A DNA stretch of 42,578 bases from positions 1 through 42,578 of the forward strand of contig JAZQMC010000026.1 of the NCBI GenBank assembly GCA_045543095.1. Reading direction: 5' to 3'. This document shows, one piece after another, positions 8,373-16,472 of the stretch. The position numbers were made by a program, and so were the translations under genes. Numbering within the stretch: position 1 is the first letter of the stretch; each line of letters starts with the position of its first letter. Source of the stretch: Fimenecus sp045543095 (GTDB taxonomy: Bacteria > Bacillota > Clostridia > Oscillospirales > Acutalibacteraceae). The notes beneath the pieces were generated by a model. The model saw only the letters and a list, made by a program, of their open reading frames with translations. It did not search any database and was not told where the DNA came from.

Positions 8373-9572
8373 ATGAAAAATTACTCTAAAATCACCCCCG
8401 AGGGTACAAAGGACTATCTTCTTTCTGAAAGCCGAGCAATCCGCTTTGCAGAGAAAAAACTTTCAGCCCTCTTTAAATCAAAGGGTTATCAAAAGGTTAT
8501 GACCCCAACAATAGAATTTTTTGATGTGTTCAATCGCGAGAGTTCGGGTTACAGTCCCGAAAATCTTTATAGTTTGACCGATTCTTACGGAAGACTTTTA
8601 GTGCTTCGTCCCGATTCAACACTTCCCATTGCACGCCTTGTGTCAACAAGACTTCAAAATGCCACATTACCGCTTCGCATTTATTATAATCAGAATGTTT
8701 TTCTTCGTCAGAAGAACTTAACGGGCAGAAGTGATGAGGCAACACAGAGCGGTATTGAGCTTATGGGTGCTTCGGGTCTTCGTGCAGATTTAGAGGTAAT
8801 TGCAACTGCAGTTGAGGCGATTGAGTGTTGCACCTCGGCGGATTTCAAGCTTGAAATCGGTCACGCAGGCTTTTTCAAGGATTTGTGCAATAAATTGGGC
8901 GTTGACGATGAAACAATCAGTCAGATTTATGATTGTGTTGAAAGCCGTAATTTTGTGTCGCTCAATAAAATTCTTGATAATATAGCAGAAAATCCTATTG
9001 CAGATTGTATTCGCAATCTGCCACGATATTTCGGCGGAACAGAAGTACTTCAAAAGGTTAAGCATATAGAATTGGGTGACGAGGGTAAAAAGAGCCTTGA
9101 ATACTTGAAAGAACTCTACATTCAGCTTGAAAAAATGGGTCTTGCCGATAAAATCATTATTGATTTGAGCCTTGTTAATCGCACAAATTACTACACAGGA
9201 ATAATCTTCAAGGGTTATTTGCAGGGTAGTGGTATTTCTGTTGTTTCGGGCGGTCGTTATGATTCTTTAGGCCTTGAATTCGGCAGAGATATGCAGTCAA
9301 CGGGCTTCGGTATTGAGACAGGTGACTTGGCACAGGTTATGCTTTTACGCGGCGAAGTAGAAGATGAACTCTCGCCACAGATTATCGTCTGGGGTGCTGA
9401 CGGATTCATCACAAACGCACTTGAATATTCAAAAACACTACGCAAGAATGGTACATATTGTGAGATTTCGGACTTCGCAACAAAACAAGAAACTATAGAA
9501 TATGCAAAGCAGAAAAATTTTAAAACAGTTTGCGTTATAGATGAAAACGGAACAAGCGAGGTGCAGTTATGA
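8373..9572 (+). CDS. hisZ: ATP phosphoribosyltransferase regulatory subunit
   Basis: A 399-residue histidyl-tRNA-synthetase paralogue that pairs with short-form HisG and gives it feedback control by histidine. The class II synthetase core is visible: TPEGTKDYLL at the N-terminus, TPTIEFFDVFNRE, LRPDSTLPIARLVSTRL (motif 2 region), RSDEATQSGIELMG, and YYTGIIFKGYLQG with SGGRYDSLG near residues 270-300. It lacks a full HisRS C-terminal anticodon-binding domain, and it is followed directly by the 208-residue HisG, which together favour HisZ over HisS. First gene of the his operon; its TGA overlaps the hisG ATG by four bases. Confidence 0.93.
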   Translation: MKNYSKITPEGTKDYLLSESRAIRFAEKKLSALFKSKGYQKVMTPTIEFFDVFNRESSGYSPENLYSLTDSYGRLLVLRPDSTLPIARLVSTRLQNATLPLRIYYNQNVFLRQKNLTGRSDEATQSGIELMGASGLRADLEVIATAVEAIECCTSADFKLEIGHAGFFKDLCNKLGVDDETISQIYDCVESRNFVSLNKILDNIAENPIADCIRNLPRYFGGTEVLQKVKHIELGDEGKKSLEYLKELYIQLEKMGLADKIIIDLSLVNRTNYYTGIIFKGYLQGSGISVVSGGRYDSLGLEFGRDMQSTGFGIETGDLAQVMLLRGEVEDELSPQIIVWGADGFITNALEYSKTLRKNGTYCEISDFATKQETIEYAKQKNFKTVCVIDENGTSEVQL

Positions 9573-10195
9573 GTTTGAGAATAGCACTTACAAAGGGCAG
9601 ACTTGAAAAACAAACCGTTGAGTTGTTTGAGAAGATGGGTCTTGACTGTGACGAGCTTATAAATAAAGGCAGACGCCTTATTTTAAAGGTCAATGATTAT
9701 GAGGTTGTCCTTGCAAAAGCAGCCGATGTTATTACTTATGTTGAACACGGTGTTTGTGACATCGGTATTGTCGGTCGTGACACAATCGCAGAAAACGGAA
9801 AAAGTTTCTATGAAATGATGGATTTAAATCTCGGTAAATGTGATTTTGCTCTTGCAACCAAAAAAGGAACTGACTTTTTTGACGGTTTTAATACAAAAAG
9901 AATTGCAACAAAATACCCCAATGTTACAAAGGCGTATTTTGAGAGCAGAGGAATGGATGTAAAGATTATTAAAATCGAGGGTTCTGTTGAACTTGCCCCC
10001 CTTTTAAACCTTGCCGATGGTATTGTGGATATTGTTGAAACAGGCACAACACTCAAAGAAAACGGACTTGAAGTCAAAGAGAAAATTATGCCGATTTCAG
10101 CCCGCGTAATCGTTAATATGGCAAGTATGAAACTCAAAAGAAAAGAAATTGACGATTTTCTTGAAAAATTAGGAAAGGTAATTCCTCAAAACTAA
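9569..10195 (+). CDS. hisG: ATP phosphoribosyltransferase catalytic subunit, short form
   Basis: A 208-residue HisG(S) that catalyses the first committed step of histidine synthesis, joining ATP and PRPP. The N-terminal RIALTKGRLEKQTVELFEKMG and the region DIGIVGRDTIAENG, then EGSVELAPLLNLADGIVDI with TGTTLKENGL (PRPP loop), are typical. The C-terminal regulatory domain of the long form is absent, as expected where HisZ is present. ATGA overlap with hisZ means coupled translation, suiting a hetero-octameric complex. The cytosolic pathway then continues with HisE and HisI at the operon's end. Confidence 0.97.
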   Translation: MSLRIALTKGRLEKQTVELFEKMGLDCDELINKGRRLILKVNDYEVVLAKAADVITYVEHGVCDIGIVGRDTIAENGKSFYEMMDLNLGKCDFALATKKGTDFFDGFNTKRIATKYPNVTKAYFESRGMDVKIIKIEGSVELAPLLNLADGIVDIVETGTTLKENGLEVKEKIMPISARVIVNMASMKLKRKEIDDFLEKLGKVIPQN

Positions 10196-10205
10196 GGTGA
10201 GAATT

Positions 10206-11492
10206 ATGATAAATACAGTTTTTGCAGACGGTAAGGCAGACGTTTCCCTTATCGCACAACTTAAAGAAAGAAGTGGCGAGGTTGACAAAAAAGTTACTCT
10301 CGCAGTTACTGATATTCTTGAAAATGTAAAAAAGAATGGCGATAAAGCCGTTTTAGAATACACAATTAAATTTGATGGTAAAGCACCCGAAAAGGCAGAA
10401 ATTTCAAAGGAAGAAATTGATAACGCAATTAAAACCTGTGACTCATTCTTCGTAAAATCTTTGGAAGATGCTGCTGAAAACATTCGTGATTTCCATGCTC
10501 GTCAGAAGCAACAGAGTTGGCTCACCACAAAAGAAAATGGTGTTATAATGGGTCAACGTGTTCGTGGGCTGGAGAGAGTTGGTATCTATGTACCGGGAGG
10601 TACTGCTGCATATCCGTCAAGTGTACTTATGAATGCAATTCCTGCAAAAATCGCAGGTGTTAAAGAAATCATAATGGTTACTCCTCCTGCAAAGGACGGT
10701 AAACCAAACCCCGATATTCTTGCCGCAGCAAAAATTGCAGGTGTTGACAGAGTGTTTTTGATGGGTGGTGCACAAGCTGTTGCGGCCTTGGCTTACGGTA
10801 CAGAAACTGTGCCAAAGGTTGATAAAATCGTAGGTCCTGGTAACATTTTCGTTGCAACGGCAAAGAAACTTCTTTATGGTACAGTTGATATTGACATGGT
10901 TGCAGGACCAAGCGAAATTTTAATTGTTGCAGATGAAACTGCAAACCCAAAATTTCTTGCTGCCGACCTTATGAGTCAGGCTGAGCACGATGTTCTTGCA
11001 TCTGCAATTTTAATTACAACAAGTGAAAAAATCGCAGAAGAAACAAAGAGTGAACTTGCTCGTCAATGTGCAACACTTTCAAGAAAAGAAATTATCGAAA
11101 AATCACTTAAAGATTATAGTGCGATTATCATTTGCGACAGTATGGACAAGGCAGTTGATTTTGCTAACAAATTAGCACCTGAACACCTTGAAATGTGTGT
11201 GGAAAATCCACTTGAATATATCGGCAGAATGGATAATGCAGGTAGTGTTTTCCTTGGCAACTACTCACCTGAACCGTTAGGTGACTATTTTGCAGGTCCT
11301 AACCACGTTCTTCCAACAAGTGGTACTGCAAGATTCTTTTCCCCATTGTCAGTTGACAGCTTTATTAAAAAATCAAGTTTTATTTACTATACAGAAGATG
11401 CACTTCGTGAGTGCAAGGATAAGGTTGTTTCTCTTGCAGAAACAGAGGGCTTAACAGCCCACGCAAATTCAATCAAGGTTAGATTTGAGTAA
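10206..11492 (+). CDS. hisD: Histidinol dehydrogenase
   Basis: A 428-residue zinc enzyme that performs the last two oxidations of the pathway, histidinol to histidine, with NAD. Visible hallmarks are RVGIYVPGGTAAYPSSVLMN, VDKIVGPGNIFVATAKK, DMVAGPSEILI, SQAEHDVLASAI, and the catalytic pair in APEHLEMCV at about E326-H327. The C-terminus has GPNHVLPTSGTARFFSPL. The ATG at 10206 is chosen over an in-frame GTG at 10197, because AAGGTGAG (10194-10201) is then correctly placed as its ribosome binding site. It begins ten bases after hisG. A 171-base palindromic gap follows before hisC. Confidence 0.97.
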   Translation: MINTVFADGKADVSLIAQLKERSGEVDKKVTLAVTDILENVKKNGDKAVLEYTIKFDGKAPEKAEISKEEIDNAIKTCDSFFVKSLEDAAENIRDFHARQKQQSWLTTKENGVIMGQRVRGLERVGIYVPGGTAAYPSSVLMNAIPAKIAGVKEIIMVTPPAKDGKPNPDILAAAKIAGVDRVFLMGGAQAVAALAYGTETVPKVDKIVGPGNIFVATAKKLLYGTVDIDMVAGPSEILIVADETANPKFLAADLMSQAEHDVLASAILITTSEKIAEETKSELARQCATLSRKEIIEKSLKDYSAIIICDSMDKAVDFANKLAPEHLEMCVENPLEYIGRMDNAGSVFLGNYSPEPLGDYFAGPNHVLPTSGTARFFSPLSVDSFIKKSSFIYYTEDALRECKDKVVSLAETEGLTAHANSIKVRFE

Positions 11493-11651
11493 TTACTGAC
11501 TTAAATCTTAGTCGCAATTCTCAACGGCTACTTTTCCGTCATAACTCGTCCAAAATACTCGTTAATACACAAAGTATTGCCTGCGTTTTTTGACGGTTCT
11601 GACAAAAAACTATCTCGCTGATAATCGCAACACGATTTAATCAGCAATTAC
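11493..11651. repeat. Large imperfect palindromic element between hisD and hisC
   Basis: The whole hisD-hisC gap is an imperfect inverted repeat with arms of roughly 55-60 bases. The left arm, from TTACTGACTTAAATC (11493) through GTCATAACTCGTC, pairs with the complement of the right arm, which reads TTGCTGATTAAATCG through GTCAGAACCGTC. The centre CTCGTTAATACACAAAGTATTGCCTGCG (11559 on) resembles the centre of the element at 14654-14756. It contains no ORF of note. It could attenuate distal his gene expression or be a non-coding MITE/REP-like repeat; its effect is unknown. Confidence 0.8.
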
Positions 11652-11663
11652 TAGAGGACTAAT

Positions 11664-12719
11664 ATGTTTCAATTAAATGAAAAAGTAAAAAACTTAACAC
11701 CTTATGAGCCAATCAGCGGTACTTATGAAATTCGTCTTGATGCTAACGAGTCATTTTTAACAGTTCCCGAAAATATTGAGAATGAAATGATTGAAGCACT
11801 TAAAAACTCTGCTCTTAACCGTTATCCCGACCCGATGGCAACAAAACTCATAAAAGGCTTTGCAGAATATTTCAATGTGGATGCGGATTGTGTGACAGCA
11901 GGTAATGGCTCGGACGAAATTATTTCAGTTATAATGAACGCATTTTTGCAGAAAGGTGACAAGATTTTAACTCTTGAACCGGATTTCTCAATGTATCGTT
12001 TTTATGCTGAAATTGCAGAATGTGCATGTGTTAAATATCAGAAAAATGAAAATCTCGATGTGAATGTTGATGATGTAATCGCACTTGCAAATAGTGAAAG
12101 TGTGCGAATTGTAATTTTCTCAAATCCTTGCAACCCAACATCAAGAATTATCACAAAAGACGATGTAAGAAAACTCATAAACAATACAGATGCTCTTGTT
12201 GTACTTGACGAAGCATATATGGACTTTGCAGAGGGTGAAAGCCTTTTAGGTGAATTCCGGAATTACGAAAATCTCATTATTTTAAAGACTTGTTCAAAGG
12301 CTCTTGGTTGTGCAGCACTGCGTTTAGGCTTTGCAGTTGCAAACAAAACACTTACAAATGTTATCCGTGCAGTAAAATCACCATATAATGTGAATTCTGT
12401 TTCACAATCTCTCGGTGAAGTGCTTTTCTCACATCCTGACTATATTGATAATTGCATTGAAACAGTTGTAAATTCAAGAAAAGAACTTTACTCCGCGATT
12501 CTTGAGTTAGAGAGTGATAAAATCGAAAGAATATATGAAACTCATACAAACTTTGTATTTATGAAGGTTAAAAACGCAAAGGAAGTTTTTGAGAAGATGA
12601 AAGAAAACAGCATTATTATTCGTAATATGGGGGACTTCTTGAGAATTACTGCAGGTAGCAAGGAAGAAAATGAAAAAATGCTTAAAACTTTCAAAAAAGT
12701 GTTGGAGGAAATGAAATGA
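11664..12719 (+). CDS. hisC: Histidinol-phosphate aminotransferase
   Basis: A 351-residue fold-type I PLP enzyme that turns imidazole acetol phosphate plus glutamate into histidinol phosphate. The N-terminal LDANESFLTVP and ALNRYPDPMATKL are typical for HisC. AGNGSDEII binds the cofactor phosphate, FSNPCNPTSRI and VVLDEAYMDFA hold the PLP aspartate and tyrosine, and the Schiff-base lysine is in TCSKALGCAALRLGFA at about residue 212. It starts with ATG 12 bases after the palindromic element (GAGGACTA upstream). Its TGA overlaps hisB by four bases. Confidence 0.95.
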   Translation: MFQLNEKVKNLTPYEPISGTYEIRLDANESFLTVPENIENEMIEALKNSALNRYPDPMATKLIKGFAEYFNVDADCVTAGNGSDEIISVIMNAFLQKGDKILTLEPDFSMYRFYAEIAECACVKYQKNENLDVNVDDVIALANSESVRIVIFSNPCNPTSRIITKDDVRKLINNTDALVVLDEAYMDFAEGESLLGEFRNYENLIILKTCSKALGCAALRLGFAVANKTLTNVIRAVKSPYNVNSVSQSLGEVLFSHPDYIDNCIETVVNSRKELYSAILELESDKIERIYETHTNFVFMKVKNAKEVFEKMKENSIIIRNMGDFLRITAGSKEENEKMLKTFKKVLEEMK

Positions 12720-13288
12720 GAACTGCAACAATAACCAGAAAAACAAAGGAAACAGATATTAACTTAACACTTTGCCTTGATGGTGGTGAGGTTAAAGTAG
12801 ATACAGGTGTCGGTTTCTTTGACCATATGCTTACAGCCTTTGCAACTCATGCAGGTTACGGCTTGACTGTTACTTGTAAGGGAGATATTGAGGTTGACTG
12901 CCACCATACAGTTGAAGATATAGGTATCGTACTTGGTCAGGCACTTTTTGAGTGTTTGGGAGACAAATCAAACCTTGTCCGTTACGGTAGCTTTTTTGTG
13001 CCAATGGATGAGGCTCTTGGCTTTTGTGCAGTTGACATCTGCAATCGTGCATACACAGTTTTTGAAGCAGATTTTCCACAGGAGAAATGCGGAGATTTTG
13101 ATGTTTGTATGTGTGTTGAATTCTTCCGTGCAGTTGCAGATAATGCAAAAATCACATTACATCTTCGTGCACCTTACGGGGACAATTCCCATCATATTGC
13201 AGAAGCAATTTTCAAGGCTTTCGGTCACGCAATGAGTATTGCAACAGAAAAAACAGATAAAACACTTTCAACAAAGGGGACTCTTTAA
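12716..13288 (+). CDS. hisB: Imidazoleglycerol-phosphate dehydratase
   Basis: A 190-residue monofunctional IGPD that dehydrates imidazole glycerol phosphate using manganese. The duplicated metal-binding motifs are present: FFDHMLTAFATHAG and CHHTVEDIGIVLGQAL in the first half, and EFFRAVADNAKITLHLR with GDNSHHIAEAIFKAFGHA in the second. There is no fused histidinol phosphatase domain, and no separate phosphatase gene is seen here. In many Firmicutes hisH would come next; instead hisA begins four bases after the stop. Confidence 0.97.
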   Translation: MRTATITRKTKETDINLTLCLDGGEVKVDTGVGFFDHMLTAFATHAGYGLTVTCKGDIEVDCHHTVEDIGIVLGQALFECLGDKSNLVRYGSFFVPMDEALGFCAVDICNRAYTVFEADFPQEKCGDFDVCMCVEFFRAVADNAKITLHLRAPYGDNSHHIAEAIFKAFGHAMSIATEKTDKTLSTKGTL

Positions 13289-13291
13289 AAG

Positions 13292-14005
13292 ATGATAATT
13301 TTTCCGGCAATAGATATAAAAGATAAAGAATGTGTCCGTCTTTATAAAGGTGATTTCGCAACAGCGGGTAAGGTTGCAGATTCTTATATGGAAACTGCAC
13401 TTAATTTTCGTAAAGCAGGTGCAGAGTGGATTCATATGGTGGATTTGAATGGTGCACTTGATGGTGTTCGCATTAACTCCGACATTTTCCTTGATGTTGC
13501 TAAAAATAGTGGCCTTAAAGTTGAGGTTGGCGGTGGTATCCGTACAATGAAAGACGTTGATTTTTACATACAAAACGGAATAGAACGTGTAATCATCGGT
13601 TCTGCTGCCCTTAAAAATCCACAACTTGTAAAAGAGGCTTGTAAGAAATTCGGCGACAGAATTGCAGTTGGGATTGATGCTAAAAACGAAATGGTTGCAA
13701 CCGAAGGGTGGACGGAGAAAAGTGACACTCACTACATTGACCTTGCAAAGAGAATGGAAGATTTTGGTGTAAAGCATATTATCTTTACAGATATAGACTG
13801 TGACGGTATGCTTTCAGGACCAAATCTTGAACAGTTAGTTAAACTCAATGACGCAGTTTCCTGCAACATTACTGCAAGTGGTGGTATTAAGGATATTCAG
13901 AATATCGTTGACCTTAAAAAGGCAAATATGTATGGTGCAATCTGTGGTCGTTCAATTTATAGCGGCACATTGAATTTAGTTGAAGCTATCAAGGAGGCGA
14001 AATAA
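13292..14005 (+). CDS. hisA: Phosphoribosylformimino-AICAR-phosphate isomerase
   Basis: A 237-residue (beta/alpha)8 enzyme that isomerises ProFAR to PRFAR. MIIFPAIDIKDKECVRLYKG with catalytic Asp8 identifies HisA rather than HisF, which would begin with a CLDV-type motif. VEVGGGIRTMKDV, AVGIDAK, IIFTDIDCDGMLSGPN (second catalytic Asp near 128) and ASGGIKD are all present. The product needs HisF and HisH to go on to imidazole glycerol phosphate, but neither gene follows. The stop codon overlaps the ATG of hisI (TAATG). Confidence 0.95.
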   Translation: MIIFPAIDIKDKECVRLYKGDFATAGKVADSYMETALNFRKAGAEWIHMVDLNGALDGVRINSDIFLDVAKNSGLKVEVGGGIRTMKDVDFYIQNGIERVIIGSAALKNPQLVKEACKKFGDRIAVGIDAKNEMVATEGWTEKSDTHYIDLAKRMEDFGVKHIIFTDIDCDGMLSGPNLEQLVKLNDAVSCNITASGGIKDIQNIVDLKKANMYGAICGRSIYSGTLNLVEAIKEAK

Positions 14006-14319
14006 TGAACCTTGATAAGTATTTTGTAAAAGGGGAATTAATCCCTGCAATTATTCAGGAGGAAAGCACAGGGGAAATCTTGATGCTTGCTTATATGAAT
14101 AAGGAGTCAATGGCAAAAACACTTGAAACCGGTTACACTTGGTTCTGGAGTCGTTCCCGTCAGGAACTCTGGAACAAGGGTGCAACATCAGGTCATTTGC
14201 AGAAGGTGGTTTCTATTCACGGTGACTGCGATGACGATACATTACTTATAAAAGTTATTCAGACAGGCCCTGCTTGTCATACGGGGAGTAAATCTTGTTT
14301 CTTTAATAAAATAAAATAG
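14005..14319 (+). CDS. hisI: Phosphoribosyl-AMP cyclohydrolase
   Basis: A 104-residue monofunctional HisI domain that opens the adenine ring of PR-AMP with zinc. The signature stretch WFWSRSRQELWNKGATSG followed by HGDCDDDTLLIKV and the cysteines of QTGPACHTGSKSCFF are intact. It is separate from HisE, which is encoded by the next gene; in many bacteria the two are fused. It overlaps the hisA stop by one base and AAGGAGGCGAAATA is a good ribosome binding site. Confidence 0.96.
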   Translation: MNLDKYFVKGELIPAIIQEESTGEILMLAYMNKESMAKTLETGYTWFWSRSRQELWNKGATSGHLQKVVSIHGDCDDDTLLIKVIQTGPACHTGSKSCFFNKIK

Positions 14320-14328
14320 GTGATAAAA

Positions 14329-14655
14329 ATGAATGATACATTAGTAAATCTTTACGAAACAATACTTGAAAGAAAAGCAAGCAAACAAGAGGGTTCATAC
14401 ACTTGCTATCTTTTTGAGAAGGGTCTTGACAAAATTCTCAAAAAAGTCGGTGAAGAATGTTCCGAAACAATTATTGCTGCAAAGAACGGAAACAAGGAAG
14501 AAACCGTTGGTGAAATCAGCGACCTTATTTTCCACTTGTTCGTTATGATGGCGAACGAGGGTATCCAAGTGGAAGATGTTATGGCAGAACTTGATAAACG
14601 TAGCAACAAAACAGGAAACTTAAAGGTGTTCCATCAAGTTGACAAAAACACATAA
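14329..14655 (+). CDS. hisE: Phosphoribosyl-ATP pyrophosphatase
   Basis: A 108-residue all-helical MazG-like enzyme that removes pyrophosphate from PR-ATP, the second pathway step. The metal-binding helices are in KVGEECSETIIAAKNGNKEE and GEISDLIFHLFVMMA. The ATG at 14329 is preferred to an in-frame GTG at 14320, because TAGGTGA overlapping the hisI stop then serves as ribosome binding site. It is the last gene of the operon; a strong palindrome begins at its stop codon and probably terminates transcription. Confidence 0.94.
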   Translation: MNDTLVNLYETILERKASKQEGSYTCYLFEKGLDKILKKVGEECSETIIAAKNGNKEETVGEISDLIFHLFVMMANEGIQVEDVMAELDKRSNKTGNLKVFHQVDKNT

Positions 14656-14756
14656 AACACGACCTATTTTCCCTGTAACTGCCTCAAAAATCCTCGAAAT
14701 ACACTCGTATGTCTTGCGGTTTTTTCGTTGTTACAGAAAAAATATTTTCGTGTTTT
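14654..14756. repeat. Palindromic element after hisE, terminator-like
   Basis: An inverted repeat of about 100 bases. AAAACACGA (14654-14662) pairs with TCGTGTTTT (14748-14756), and CTGTAAC pairs with GTTACAG further in. The loop has the core CTCGAAATACACTCGTATGTCTTGCG (from 14693), which aligns with the core of the hisD-hisC element. It starts inside the hisE stop codon region, so it may act as the operon's terminator, but it looks like a member of a dispersed repeat family. Confidence 0.75.
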
Positions 14757-14808
14757 AAAGGTATTTAATATTTGTTTATTATATTAAAAGATTTTTGGGG
14801 GTAGTAAA

Positions 14809-16275
14809 ATGAAAATCTTGTGGACAATTCTTGGACTTTTAGGTCTTTTCATTGTAATTACACTTATTCGTGCGGTTTTCTTTAAAGAAAAGAAAACTGA
14901 AAACGAAAAACTTGCTCCGGAAATGATAGATATGGAGAAGTATTGCCGTGATTTAAGCGATGCAATCAAAATTAAGACAATTTCTAACTATGACAGAGAA
15001 CTTGTTGACTGGGCAGAATTTGACCGTTTCCACGCATTTTTGGAAGAAAGGTTTCCATTGGTACATAAAACAATGACCAAAACAAAGGTTGCAGATGCAA
15101 GTCTTGTTTATAAATGGGAAGGCACAGACCCAAGTCTTGACGGTATAGCAATGCTTGCCCATCAGGACGTCGTGCCCATAACTGCAGGTACAGAGCAGGA
15201 TTGGGAACACGAGCCATTCAGCGGCTATAATGACGGTGAGTTTATCTGGGGCAGAGGTGCTATGGATATGAAAAACCACCTTATTGCTGTTATGGAATGT
15301 ATGGAAGAACTCATCAATGAGGGCTTCCGTCCAAAGAGAACAGTATATATTTGTTTAGGTCATAATGAAGAGGTTGTTGCAGCTCCTGACAATGGTGCAA
15401 AGCAGATTGCCGCATATCTTAAAGAGCAGGGTGTTCACCTTGAAGCAGTCCTTGACGAAGGTGGTGCAATCCTACCTGTTAAACTCGGAAAACTCCTTGA
15501 TATTAACCTTACAGGTGTTGGTATTGCCGAAAAGGGTAGTGTTAACTATAAAGTCAGCGTTAATGCAAAGGGCGGACATTCATCCCAACCACCAAAGCAT
15601 ACTGCAGTTGGTAAACTTGCCGATGTAATCAAGGATATTGAAAATCATCAGTTCAAGGCGACAATGCCCGATTACCTCAAACAACTTATTAAGAGAGTTG
15701 GTATGAATGCAGGTTATCCTTTAAGAGTAGTTCTTGTAAATGCTCCTATTTTACAGCCCCTTATTCTTGCTATCTGTAAAAATATTCCTGCAGCAGCATC
15801 TCTTATCCGCACTTGTACTGCAGTTACAATGGCAGAAGGAAGCCCACAGTTCAACGTTCTTCCACAAAAGGCAAGTGTAACGGTAAATTTCCGTACAATG
15901 CCGGGTGTTACTATTAAGGACGTTGAACAGCACATCCGTGACAGCGTAAAGAATAAGGATATTGAAGTCGAATTCCTTGTTGGTAAAGAATCTTCACAGG
16001 TTTCACCAACGGACTCAAAAGCATTCCAAACAATTAAAGAACTCGCAGAAGCACAGGACAGCAGAAACCTTGTTACACCATTCCTTGTAATGGGTGGTAC
16101 GGATGCTTATAACTATGAGCCTGTATGTGAAAATATTTATCGTTTTGCACCATTCGTTGCAGATACAAAGCTTCTTCTCTGCACTCACGGTACAAACGAG
16201 AGAATTCCAATTGCTTGTTGCGAAGATGCGATAGCATTCTTCAAACGTTATGTTCGTAAAATGACTGAAAACTAA
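14809..16275 (+). CDS. Membrane-anchored M20 family metallopeptidase (CPS1/PM20D1-like)
   Basis: A 488-residue zinc peptidase of family M20. One N-terminal hydrophobic helix (about residues 3-25) is followed by a charged linker, so it is anchored or exported. The catalytic domain has metal ligands in MLAHQDVVPI (H118, D120), GRGAMDMKNHL (about D152) and GHNEEVV (about E187-E188), with a lid/dimerisation domain from about 240 (AKGGHSSQPPKHTAVGKL). C-terminal GGTDAYNY and LCTHGTNERIP supply the remaining ligand. It looks closest to yeast carboxypeptidase S and mammalian PM20D1, which cleave or form N-acyl amino acids and dipeptides; the substrate here is not known. ATG start with GGGGGTAG upstream. 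Probably monocistronic. Confidence 0.88.
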   Translation: MKILWTILGLLGLFIVITLIRAVFFKEKKTENEKLAPEMIDMEKYCRDLSDAIKIKTISNYDRELVDWAEFDRFHAFLEERFPLVHKTMTKTKVADASLVYKWEGTDPSLDGIAMLAHQDVVPITAGTEQDWEHEPFSGYNDGEFIWGRGAMDMKNHLIAVMECMEELINEGFRPKRTVYICLGHNEEVVAAPDNGAKQIAAYLKEQGVHLEAVLDEGGAILPVKLGKLLDINLTGVGIAEKGSVNYKVSVNAKGGHSSQPPKHTAVGKLADVIKDIENHQFKATMPDYLKQLIKRVGMNAGYPLRVVLVNAPILQPLILAICKNIPAAASLIRTCTAVTMAEGSPQFNVLPQKASVTVNFRTMPGVTIKDVEQHIRDSVKNKDIEVEFLVGKESSQVSPTDSKAFQTIKELAEAQDSRNLVTPFLVMGGTDAYNYEPVCENIYRFAPFVADTKLLLCTHGTNERIPIACCEDAIAFFKRYVRKMTEN

Positions 16276-16338
16276 TTCTTTTTGGCTTATTTCCCTCAAT
16301 ACTTTCTTGCGAAAAATTTGCTCAAAAAACATTTAGTT

Positions 16339-16364
16339 TGTAGGGGCGATTCACGAATCGCCCG
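16339..16364 (+). repeat. TGTAGGGG/CCCG-framed hairpin
   Basis: TGTAGGGGCGATTCACGAAT continues to CGCCCG. The arms GCGATTC and GAATCGC are perfectly complementary around a two-base loop. One of at least seven hairpins in this window with the same outer frame and different inner arms. Confidence 0.85.
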
Positions 16365-16394
16365 AAAAATAACACATTTATCACAAATACACAA

Positions 16395-16432
16395 AACAAC
16401 CTGCAATTCTATGAATTGTAGGTTGTTTTTTT
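16395..16432 (+). terminator. Rho-independent terminator after the M20 peptidase
   Basis: AACAACCTGCAATTC (16395-16409) and GAATTGTAGGTTGTT (16413-16427) form a long, nearly perfect stem with a short loop, ending in a run of T. It ends transcription of the M20 gene. The T-run overlaps the -35 region proposed for the next gene. Confidence 0.88.
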
Positions 16433-16451
16433 ACGGTGCAAAATGTATAAT
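16423..16451 (+). promoter_or_regulatory. Promoter of the XRE regulator gene
   Basis: TTGTTT (16423-16428), 17 bases, TATAAT (16446-16451). The -10 is perfect, the -35 weak and embedded in the preceding terminator tail. The start codon follows at 16473, leaving a 5' leader of only about 15 bases that contains GGAAGTGA. Confidence 0.6.
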
Positions 16452-16472
16452 TGCATTAAAGGAAGTGATATA

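Noticed and set aside
8373..9572. Calling this gene hisS (histidyl-tRNA synthetase).
   Set aside because: It lacks a complete anticodon-binding domain and directly overlaps a short-form hisG that needs HisZ.
13292..14005. Possibility that this his barrel is HisF, which would reduce the missing genes to one.
   Set aside because: The FPAIDIKDKECVRLYKG start and Asp8/TDID pattern are those of HisA.
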